Below, in pieces: positions 32,001-44,000 of a stretch of DNA of 64,000 bases. Numbering within the stretch: position 1 is the first letter of the stretch; every line of letters begins with the position of its first letter. The notes below the pieces were generated by a model that had not been told where the DNA came from, made no database searches, and worked only from the letters and a program-made list of their open reading frames with translations. The position numbers were made by a program, and so were the translations under genes. The DNA comes from Branchiostoma floridae (Eukaryota; Chordata; Leptocardii; Amphioxiformes; Branchiostomatidae). The stretch is taken from assembly GCF_000003815.2 (NCBI RefSeq), contig NC_049983.1, forward strand, positions 22,593,552 to 22,657,551, written 5' to 3'.

Positions 32001-35000
32001 TATGTTAGGAAGACCTTATAGAGGCTAGGTATGACCATTGAAAGACGAGCTTCTCTACAATCTAAACTGGATGAGGAAACTGATTCCATTTCTCAGATAC
32101 CCCAGGTGGTGCAGTCAGTTTGAAGAGTTATGTTAGTAACTTACCCTTACTAAAGACTATATGCCAACACACCATTTTTGCCAGATTTTTCTGTATAACC
32201 TGTTATACTATCAGGAAGGCCTGGTGGAGGCTACTAGTAGGTATGACCTTTTCAACAAATTGAATGTAAACTGGATGAAGAAACTGATTCCATGTCTCCA
32301 ATACCCCAGGCCGTGCAGAGCCAGTTTGACGAGTGCACCGCCATCCTGCTTGAACACGAGGCCGACACAAACCTGGTGGATAAAGACGGGAACACCGCGC
32401 TGCACCTGTCTGCTCTCATTCCCAGCCTCCCCGCTGCAGAGGCACTGCTCAACCACGACGCAAGGATAGATACTCAGAACAAGGTAATGTTATACTTACT
32501 AAGTACTTCTTTACACAACACCTACATTGTAGTAACTACTAGTCAAGTAAGTCAAGACGTCATGATGTAGGTATCGTATAAAGAAGGAGTTTCTACAGCT
32601 GCAAAAGAAGATACAGTCTGACTCCCTGAGTTTGCTTTGGTTGAGTTTATTGTGATACTCTTCAGTCTCTTTTTGTTAATCTTCCATTACATATAATGAT
32701 ACGATTTTAAGACTTTATATCCGTTCACAAAAATAAAGCGCTTACCAACAAGCTTTCGATCAGTCCCAAGACCTAAGTCGCACTTCCGGAACGGAAGTGT
32801 GACATCAGTAAAGGGTCAAAGGTGCTTGACAGTCGGTATCGGTAAAGGGTCAAAGGTGCTTGACAGTCGGTATCGGCCCCCGTCTCGGTTGAGGGAAGGT
32901 TGATGGGCTCTGATGTAAATGGCCTCCATTAAATATTGTATACAAATCTAAAAACACAGAATATCCAAGAAATGAAATAGCAAATTTAAAAAGTGCATAC
33001 AAAATACATCATCAAATCTAAAAGCATTTGACTATAATGATATCCATTCATCTGTGTGTGCACATGGGATACAGTCATAACATCAGTTGGTAGAGCATTC
33101 CAGATCAAATCCTTGTTGACAGTGTGTATGGAATTGAATAATTGGTTGTACATGTATGTGTGTAGATATTGTAAAAGAAGAAAAAGAAAAAAAAAATGCA
33201 CAAGTCATACATGTAGATTTTTAAAATCATCTTTTTGGGCCGTAGCCACAGATAACGCTTATTCCTTCTTCCTCCCCCCTCCCCCCAGTCTGGCAGCACC
33301 CCCCTCCATTTGGCCACCTACCAGGGTTATGACGACTTCTGTGAATTTCTGCTCAAGGAAGGGACAAATATCGATGCTCAGGATAACAAGCAAAGGTAGG
33401 TCAATCCATACAGTGCATGCTCCACATATGTACTAGTACATGTGTCTATGTTATAGGTTTTCAGGAGCCATTGAGGTAGCTATAATGTCTTTTTTTCTAG
33501 AGGTTAGTATTCCATCTCCTGGACCAAAGTTTGTTGGTTTGAATCCCGGCCTAGCCATCCTTGGTTGTATGTACATGTTTTGTGTACTATACTATGTACC
33601 TTTGAATTAATGGTACAGTCAAGCCAATAGATAGCAACCCCCCTGACGCTGGCCGGTATGCTTGGTCATGTCGGTCTGGTGAAACTTCAGTATAATAGTC
33701 TATGTGTGCAATGTATGTACACGTGAATGATAAATGGTACACCCTGTAGGACGCCCCTGATGCTGGCTGGTATGCTGGGTCATGTCGGTCTGGTGAAGCT
33801 GTTGTGTGATAGTGTAGTAATGAATGATAACCCCTGTAGGACCCCCCTGATGTGTGTGATAGTGTAGTAATGAATGATAACCCTCCCTAGAACCCCCCTG
33901 ATGCTGGCCGGTATGCTGGGTCATTTTGGTCTGGTGAAGCTGTTGTGTGATAGTGTAGTAATGAATGATAACCCCTGTAGGACCCCCCTGATGTGTGTGA
34001 TAGTGTAGTAATGAATGATAACCCCTGTAGGACTCCCCTGATGTGTGTGATAGTGTAATAATGAATGATAACCCCTGTAGGACTCCCCTGATGCTGGCCG
34101 GTATGCTGGGTCATTTTGGCCTGGTGAAGCTGTTGTGTGATAGTGTAGTAATGAATGATAACCCCTGTAGGACCCCCCTGATGTGTGTGATAGTGTAGTA
34201 ATGAATAATAACCCCTGTAGGACCCCCCTGATGTGTGTGATAGTGTAGTAATGAATAATAACCCCTGTAGGACCCCCCTGATGCTGGCCGGTATGCTGGG
34301 TCATGTCGGCCTGGTGAAGCTGTTGTGTGATAGTGTAGTAATGAATAATAACCCCTGTAGGACCCCCCTGATGTGTGTGATAGTGTAGTAATGAATGATA
34401 ACCCCTGTAGGACTCCCCTGATGTGTGTGATAGTGTAATAATGAATGATAACCCCTGTAGGACTCCCCTGATGCTGGCCGGTATGCTGGGTCATGTCGGC
34501 CTGGTGAAGCTGTTGCTGGAGAACAATGCTGACACCAACATCCGGGACAACCGTGGCTGGACAGCGGAGGACTGCGCCAGCACTGCAGGACAGCACGCGT
34601 GAGTAGTAGCGCAGTCACAGTTCTCATGCAACCTGTGTTATCACCAAGTACAGTAGGGGCATCTTCTCTGGATAGTTTCAAAGAACGCTTGCAGATAGAT
34701 GTGCAAAAGTTAGGTGTGACAGGTCATTCAGTGTAATATAGTTATAACCAGCTGCTGGTGTGTTACGCTGACGGGCGGTTATACTGGCTATATAGATACA
34801 GATACAGATACAGGTATATAGGGTGTTTGCCTTGCATTTGGGAGGTCGTAAGTTCAATCCCTGACCAAGTCATACCAAAGACTTTAAAATGGTATAGTTT
34901 TACACTGCTTTCTCTGCTAAGCACTCAACATGGTATGGTAGTTGAACACACAGACCTCTACCAGTGGACTAGTCCCCTGCTTCAGTGATTGCACCTTTCT

Positions 35001-38000
35001 TTAATGTGGCCCAGGGCTACTGAAACGCTGAGAGTGAGATAGGCGCCACCTGATGCATCCTTCCGGAAGGAATTAAACTTTTTTTCTTAAGCACAGTTGT
35101 CGAAGCTCAATAATGCAAGTTTAATGCTGCTGAATTTTCAAGCAGGCTGTGACAAGGATCTGAGACAGCCTTTTCTGTAATCATGAGGCAAGTAAATCTT
35201 GCAAGCACGTCTAACCCCCAAGGGATGGGGAACAACAGACGTTAAACCAGATAGTGAGTGATAGTGAGTGATAGTGAGTGATGCCATGTGACTGGACCTT
35301 CCTCAGTAAACTTCTGTCCATTTGCATCAGTGCACTGCTGTATGGACTGAGTATGTTTGAGTATATTTGCATCAACCACATAATGACAATTTTTTACTAA
35401 TGCTGGGGGCCTCCATAAGCTTTGCCATTTTCTCTAATGCCTAGTAAACGACGGCCCCAAATCCCGTAGTTGGAAAAGTTCAAACGTCACTGTAATTCTT
35501 ACAGACAAATTGTTAATTTCATTAACTTCCATTTCTTTCTCACATGACCAGGGCTGCTCATCTGATCGTGGACCACTCTTTGAAGACTTCCAGAGGGAGG
35601 GGAGCCACAGGAAGGAAGAGCCACTCCCCCTCCATGTTCAACCCCCCGAGTCCGTCCAACGTTGACCCCCTCGGATTTGCGATTGGGGGACCGGCTGGCG
35701 ATGAAATGGATGGTAGGTTCCTGTCTTATTTTCTTTACATCTATTTTGGATGGGTTTACAGAAACATGCTTAGCAAATTTAAAGTTCTGATGCAGTAAAG
35801 TCAACAGTTGCCTCATTATCTTTCCAAACAATCCTCCTTTTTTTTCCAATTCAAGCATTTGTATGATTGTCATCTTGTACCATCCTAACAAAACAGCATG
35901 GAACCGTGGGTTTGAAACCTTTCTCTTCAACCTTACTATAATTCTACTTTGCATGTGACCAAGTCGTTTGTGGCCTGGAAAGCATCACTGCTTGTTAAAG
36001 TATTCACTTCTTCACTGAAAATTTGTAATTCCTTTTTACAGGAACATCTCTAACATGCATGTCACACTGTGCTTGGTGATGCTTTCTTGCATTACCACCA
36101 CCAAGCACACTTAAGAGAAGTAACTTCAAACTTTTCTTTGCCTTGCAGTTGTAACACTGCTTCACCTTTACCCACAGGGTAACCTACATTTTGTATATCT
36201 GTTATGTTTAAATATAGGGTATTTGGCGATATCTAGTCGACAGGCAGTGGCTTCAAACTGCAACTTTGAGAATATTTTCAGACTATTGCAATCAGAAACC
36301 AACGTCCATCGACTTGATATGCCTGAATATCCTATTTTCAAATACAACGGATATAGGTTACCCTGTGGATAAAGGTGAAGTAGCATTACTTAACTGTGTG
36401 TCTGCTCTAGACTTTGCTGTGTTTTTTCTTTCCCTCTCACAGTGGTAATGCCTGGCACTATTGTAGATACAGAGGATACATGTAGCAAGCTTAAGGGTAA
36501 CGCTTCCATTGATATCTGTGACACATGTCATCTGTAAGAATGTGACGTGACGTGTACATGGGTATTAGTCTCGCCTACATTTATAAGGATGTGTTGGATA
36601 AGTGCATCTTTTTTATTGTGATGAATTTGTTTTTGTGTCTGTTTGATGTGAAAAAATATTTGCAGAAAATGGTCATCTTGAATTAAATTTGTTTTTCTGT
36701 CCAAACCAAGAACTTGAATTTGTATATTGTGCTTTCAGATTTGCACTGTTGATTTTATTTGTAAAGTTTCAGCATACATATGTGACTTGGCTGCAAAATT
36801 TTCAGAAACCCTCAGAGCGTAATCTTTTTATTGGGTTTTCCTTTGCCATGCTTTACGCTTTTGCACAGTTTTCAGACTAACGCTACCACTAAAGCAATTC
36901 TCTTGCCTTTCAGTTCTAACTAAATATTATTTTTAGACTTTGCTGTGTTTTTTCCTTTCCCCACGCAGTTGTAGTGCCCAGCCCAATTGTAGCTAAAGAA
37001 GCTAGAACTTCTAAGGGTAACGCTTCCTTTAGTATCTTTGTCACATGTCATCCGTGGAAGTGTGATGTGATGTGAACCATGGATATCAGTTGCTGTGACA
37101 TAAAAGAGTGATGTGACGTGGGCATGGATGTCAGTTGCTATCAATGACATATTTCATCCACAGTGCATTATTGAATATTTGCCCTTTTGCATGCAGGTAT
37201 AAGACAATTCTTTGGCTGTCTAAGAGAATTTTTGTATGCATGTTCCTAATTTTGCTTGTTGGCAAATGCCATGGCATCTCTAATCAGTTGCAGGTAAAAT
37301 TGACTTTTTTTGCCTGGACCAGGAGCTTTTGTATATTGTTATTATGTACATCCTTACGTTTTGTACATATACAGTCATGTATGTGTCTTATGAAACTTTT
37401 ACTAATCAGGGAATGATTGGAAGGTTTCAGACTTTGAATATGGAGAAATTCAAAAACTTTTGAATCAATGCTTTTGTTATGTATTAGTTTTGTTTTTACA
37501 AATTGATGCTTTTGCTTAGTGCACAGACAGGTGCTTTTACCATACTCTTAGTGTAAATTACATGTACATTGTACCCTGGGTAGTAGCGTAGGATAGAGAA
37601 TATTACGCAGTCCTTGTGATGTCTTGCCTTTTCATCAGAGAGTCCAGAGGCAGAAGATCTAAGACATGAAAGAAGGAGGTTGTCCTTCGAGTCGGACCGA
37701 AGCAAGAAGGGTCGGAAGAAAACCGAAAGCCAGAACATACCAAAAGACAGTCCTAAGCGTAGGGAGTCAGATGCAAAAGGCAGAAGGCAGTCAGACGATA
37801 AGCACAAGAGGGTCCGGTTCTCAAGCTCAGATAGTGACGAAGACCGCCAGAACAGTGAGAAAAAGCGTAGAAGGCAGGTCCGGTCTGCCCCAAAACTTGA
37901 AGAAGCCAAGGCAGATGAAAAATCTTCTAGTAAGGGCAAGATGGCACAGGCAGGCCAGGTAGTTGTCAGCAAGAGATCCCGAGAATCAGTCCGCAGGAAA

Positions 38001-41000
38001 GAGATTTCCAAAGAGACAGTTAGCACTCGGTCTGACAGCGGCATAAAGCAGAAACCAGGGCACACTGTCCGAGGGGCCATCCCTTCCTCAGACATGTGCA
38101 GGCTTTTGTTTGTGAGCGAGGCATCAAGTGGTCTCAGCGAGTCCTCCCCAGAACAGGGTGCGACCGCAGGCAGGCAGGAAGAGGCAGATGTCTATAGTCT
38201 GACAACAGTTACTGATGTCGAGGTGAAGGTTAGCAGTGACACCAGCCCTTTCAGTGATGTAGGACAGGGCAAAGGTCAGAGGGCAGAGGCCACAGAGTCA
38301 AGGGTCAGCTGCAAGGTCAGCAAGGATGTAGGCACACAGGTCCCCATGCCAAGTGCAGAGGCCAAGCCCACTAGGGAGACAGTAGAAGGCAGGCTGATAG
38401 GACATAAGAATATTGGTTTTCTGTTGTGAAAAGCAGAGCAGTTTAAGCTTGTTGTTCAACTTTGCAAATAAGTTGTATTTTTTTGGATAAAGGTTTACCT
38501 GTTTTCGTGTTACACGTTTGTTCAGCGTTGTGCAGATAGGTTGTGTTTTTTGGACAGAGGTCTACCACAATCATGTCTTTTTGTCTCCTGTCAATGACAC
38601 AGGTTTTGTTGATGTTGTGCCTGTTGTTGTTCCCACTTGTGTTTGTGGGGAACTTGTTTTCTCTAGCCCTCCATCCACATTTCAATGACTTGTTTCTCAA
38701 TGTTTGATGAAATTTGAGTTTATCCTTAACCCGATTTCCAGAGATTCAGCTATCTGTCCAGTGTTCAACAGAATATTTCCCCTCAATAAGGATCTATTCA
38801 ATTTAGTGTTTCCTTGATCATCTCTTACTCTGTTGGTTTTTACTCTCACTGGTTGAACTGACTACATTTCCAGAAGTCTAAACCTAAACAATTTCTTTAT
38901 GACACATTTTTCCATGTTACATACATGTATAAGTTAATTTTATGACCGACAGTAGATCTACAAAATGTATCTCCTTCCACAGATGATGACCACCCCTATG
39001 AGGAGGTTCCTTACAGAAGAGACTCCCCACAGTCCAGGTAGGAAGCTCTTCATGCAGTATGACACAGTAAAAATTTAATAAACTAAAGAAATATTACATT
39101 CAATGATTGGGTCGAGTGGTGTAACTGCAGGGTCTTAGGCCCAGAGCCCAGGGGTCCCGGAATCATATCTGGTCATGCTACTGATCTTGTGTCCTTGGAA
39201 AAAGCACATTATACAACTTTCCTCACTCTACCTAGGTTTGAAATTTGGTTCTTGACTTTGGTTGGGGAAGTAAAAGGCAGTGGGAGGAGAGAGTTGGTCT
39301 CCAACTCCCAATACCGTGCCCTAGAGTAGGCTAGACATAGTGGATAACAACCCACTGTCTCCACGGCCTTAAAAAACAGCTATGGGACTACATACTTTTA
39401 CCAGTATTTGTAATACAGATTGGAAAGTGTCTGATGAAATTATAGCAAAGGATGAAGCAAACTCTAGAAGCCAGTTTGAATATTCCTGAAGAATTCTAAT
39501 CTTGAAAGAGTGTTCTCTTTAAAGCCTGACAGTGTGTTTATTTTGTTTTAGGTCTGATGCTGAGGACTCCTGGGCAGCATCAGAGCCCAGCGCTGCAGAA
39601 CCCAAACCGGCTCAGGTAACAACTCTCAAATTTCCATTCATTTCATGCATAACTTTGAGTTATATATCACAATATCGTGAAATTGTTGTTGCTACTGAAG
39701 TCAGACTAGAAGTCTCTATAGCTTGTAGTGCAGTGCGGATAATTTGTGCTAATTAAATCATAATGCATTGGAATCTAGGGTAAGCCAACAACGATTTCCT
39801 AATTCCATGTTTTCCAGAAGCCAAAACAAGTCCTATATTCATTTTAATGCAAAACTTTGAGTTATGTTGTGAAATTATTGTTTATACTTTATTAAAGTGT
39901 AACAATTCTGTTCCACAGCAAGTAGTGCAGTGCAGCTTCTTTTTGCTAGGAAATTGAAAATCTAGGCAACACTTTACCCTTTCCTACTGCCATGTTTTCC
40001 AGAAGCCGAAGTCTGTGCCCAAACTGACCCGGTACCTCAGCAGATCCGATGAGTCCCTCCCAGAAGGTCAGTAACATGGACATTGAGTATGTAGCACTCT
40101 TCTTTTGCCAAATAATAGTAAAAGGAACTGGATAATGATTTATTATTGTTGTCATCTCTGGGCTGACTGCATATAGAATACAACACGGTGTATTCTGTAT
40201 CACTTGAAGCACCAGCCCAATGGCGGGATGTTGGTGTTCTTGCGCAAAAAATTGTAACAACAGCAATTACAAAGTCTGAATCAGTTACACAGATTTTTTT
40301 CACTGCACCACACATGGCACAACCGGAGTGTGTGGTATTATTCAATGGAAGCCTGTGTGATGCAAGTAGAACCCCATTTTTCTCCATATCCAGAACACCC
40401 GTGTCAAACATTATCACAGCCCAGGTATCACATACTTACATTAGAAGTCCCCCTAAACAGTGAGGTGGCTTATGGAGCTGATTGCATTATGTTTATCCAG
40501 AGAGGGAGTCTGGGTCACAGAGGGGTCGTGGGCGGGAATCTCGATCCCCGCGCACCCCCCGGGATGGCGGGGACTCCTGGGCTGCCTCGGACGGAGACAG
40601 GAGCCCGTCCCCTGCTGCTGACTCCTGGGGACCCTCCGAACCAGAGAGCATCGGAGAAAAGGTTTGTTGTCTTTTATTTTACAATAATTGTTAAAACTGT
40701 GAATCAACACAATATTGTTGACTGACCAAAATCATTTGAAATTTCTGTCACATGTATCTAGTGTTATGAAATTACTAGTAACATGGTTCATGTTATGTTT
40801 TGCTATGTGTGGTTAAATTTGGAGGAGCAGAATTCTTTCTGCTGTATATCAAGTTTATGGCTTGTAGAAAAGTATGCTAGTAGTATGCTATTCCTATACA
40901 CATTTTGTGGCAAATAATGAGACTTTCATTCGGTTATTTGGTCTTACATAGATTATACACAAAGTTTTGTACATTGAACTCAGTGTACGATAATACAATG

Positions 41001-44000
41001 TAATACAATGGGGTTTTTATTTGATTACAGAAGCCTCAGGGTAAGAAGATGAACTTGGCCAAGCTCCTGAAGTTGGACAAAGATGACAAGTCACAGAAGA
41101 GTGATGGGAAAGGTGGGAATTGTTAGACTGAATTGATAAATTTATCGATCAATTAAACTGCCTTGTGGAGATCTTTGATGTTAAATTAACCAATGCAAGA
41201 AGACAGGCAACAACAGAAGATAAACTTGGTAAAAAGTAATAAACAGAGCCAGCAAGTGAATGAAACACAAATGTAGCTAAGCTCTGATCTTGGCTATCTG
41301 TTGCAGATATTGTCTAAGTCCATCTAATTCATCTAATGAATGAAAGGAAACTTCAAGCCTTTATCATCAGATTTTTTCAAACTCCACCTTCTATTCTCCC
41401 CTGTCAGAACTAGATGATGACTCCTCCTCAGACAGCCCTACATCTCCCCTTCCTAAGGACCCCCCTGGGAGTCTGCTATCCCCCACTGCTAAGGAACCCC
41501 CTGGGATAGAGTCAGTCAAAGACTCTGGGATTTCGACTGGTAAAAGTTGCTATGATCATGATATCCAAGTGGTATTTCTCACCACGCAGTCTCAATTTTG
41601 TACTTTTCTTTCAGCCTTTTTCTATTCATTTGTTTACACCAGGTTTGCACCTACAGAGCCATTGAAGTCACCCGCACCATCTAAATGCAGTTTTTCTCGT
41701 TTTACTTTTATTTTCAGCAAATACATGTATTTGGTTTCAAGCTACAAGTACATGCTTGCCAGCATAGTTAGTTCACCCTGCTCTGCAATAAAGATGATAA
41801 TGTGCTGAAAGATAAACAGTGTACACATATAGATCAAAGCAGAGGCAAATCCTGAATTCCAGATCTCACACCGCTGTTTTACAGCACTTTACTTCAGATC
41901 TCTCACCAATGTTCAAAATCAATCAATACTACTTTCCAAAATAGTCTTTAAACAGTATGTACTGTCAATAACCTTGTCACCAGATGGCGCGTCAATGACT
42001 CCAAGAGGGGAAATGTCGCCGCGAACGCAGGACTCCCAGAATTCCCCTCCCCTTTCCCCAACATCGCCCAAGGAGGACCAACCATTTGTGCCACAGAAAG
42101 AGGATAAGGTCTCCCACCAGGATACCCAGAATTCCCCTCCGCTCTCCCCCACCACACCCAAAGAACAACGGGAGTCCGAATCCCAGTGGGACTCGTCACC
42201 TGCCGTCTCTCCCTCGCCCAAACGCGGAGCAAGTTCGGACTCGTCTGACAGTGATGGTGAACCAGCAAACCTTTAATTTTTCTCTGCACCACCAAGCCAA
42301 CTGGCTGACACAGACTCCTCTCTGGTCACCCTTCTTATAAGGATAAGATTGTCACTTTGTTTGATAGAGCTCCAAGAACTCTTATTAACTTGGTTACATC
42401 ATGTATAAGATAAGATCTAACTTCATTTTTCTCACAAACATCATCACAGTCACCGGACTAACATTTCATTTTTCTGCACCACCAAGCCAACCGTCTGACA
42501 CAGACTCTTCTCTGGTCACCCCTTATAATAAAGGATAAGATTATCACTTTGATAGAGCTCCAAGAAGTTTTATAAACTTGGTTACACCATGCATAAGATA
42601 AGATCTAGCCTTGTTTTTCTCACAAATAGTGAAATACATTGTGTGTATCATCACAGTCACCTGACTAACATTGACACAATTTCTTTGCACTCTATCCGTT
42701 ACACACGTGTGTTTTAACTTTACATTATTTTGCACAGGTTAAGGGTTACTTGTATTGTGTTAGGGGGTTTAAAGAATAACAAATCCTTTTAAAGATTGTG
42801 TGTTTTCATGTTAGCTAACCTTGAACATTTCTATCTTGAAGTATCCTTTATCCAGCTAACTTATACTGATGCTTATCCATTTGTTGTGAATAGCCACAGA
42901 TAATGTAGTGAGGAATAATTTGCCAAAGTACGTCTCCAGAACAGTGATTTTTTTAAAAAGACAGTCTTAGTAGTTTCTCTTTGTGAAATCGTTTCATGCC
43001 TATTGTAAACATTAGTAGCCTGATAGCTGCAAACCATTCCATAACAAATCATGCTCTCTTTTCTCTAATTCTTACTGCCATAGCTATCGTACAAATAACA
43101 TTTTTTTCTTGTTGCTCATCAACCATCCTTGTCTCTCCCATCCCATGGAAGACTACGTAAAGAGAAAGAGCTCTCCTCGTAACCGCGTATCCCCGCTCGA
43201 CCCCCCTCCAAAAGACCCCGGAGTGAACAGTTTCCCTAGCTCAGGGGTAGACTCAGGGTCTGACTCCACACCTGTAGCTGTGGCAACACTGCAGGATGAA
43301 CTGGAAGAGGCGATGGCCAGGGGTGAATTATATAAGACTTAGTGTTTTGTCAAGTGGGGAAACTTACCTCTTTGTCAGCCTTGCGTTTGGTTGAGAGATG
43401 GTTGGGACATCTTCAAGGTGGTGGGCATCGTCTTTCAGGAGGAAAAGGAAGACTCTGTGTAAGGGAAAGGGCTCTTCTTCAAACGTGTTTTGTCAAGTGG
43501 GGAAGCTACTACTACTACAAGGGTAGTAACCTCTTTATCAGTATTGTGTTCGGTTGAGACATGACGGACATATTCAAGGTGGTGGTGGAACATCTTACAG
43601 GAAAAGGAGGACACAATGCTAAACTTTCTTCCAACACATTAAGGTATACACGGATCAAATTTTCAATGATCACTGTCGCCTTCTTCTGGAATGGTGAAGT
43701 CACTCACGAATGTGTGAGAACAGCACTGGTGTTGAGTGCAGCACTAGTGTAGGCTGCAGCACTGGTGTAGGCTGAACAATGGTCAGGAATGATTACAACA
43801 CAATGTACTAACCAGACATTTTTGATGGAGGAGGTCCAGGCATCCCTGAATCCTGCACACAACTGGTGATGGGACAGAGAGATTCAAAAGTATGGAGTTC
43901 TAAAGAAAAATGTCTTTTGTTTCTGGTTCCCTAGAGGAGTCCCCCACTTCTCCTAGAGGGCCCTCTCCTATTGTACAGGGCCCAGTAAAGTCCCCCCCTC

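Noticed and set aside
33700-34681. Reverse-strand repetitive frames (HTGQHQG, VIIHYYTITH repeats)
   Set aside because: They arise from the exon 5-derived minisatellite read backwards. No splice or protein-family support.
36149-36178. A 30-nt phase 1-1 exon-like segment (acceptor CTTGCAG, donor CAGG|GTAACC)
   Set aside because: Its 3' part and donor are the left terminal repeat of the small TIR element at 36159-36384, so the match to an exon is probably accidental.
37135-37416. A 93-codon + frame with hydrophobic content in the intron before exon 8
   Set aside because: No splice-site or family support. Composition matches AT-rich intron, and part belongs to the duplicated intron segment.
33520-39200. 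tRNA B-box-like words (GGTTTGAATCCCGG near 33540, AGTTCAATCCC near 34850, GGGGTCCCGGAATC near 39150)
   Set aside because: No cloverleaf could be traced around them; more likely SINE fragments than tRNA genes.
39820-39870. Exon-like sequence after CCAG reading KPKQVLYSF
   Set aside because: It stops after nine codons and is the decoy copy of the duplicated acceptor used by the exon at 40003.
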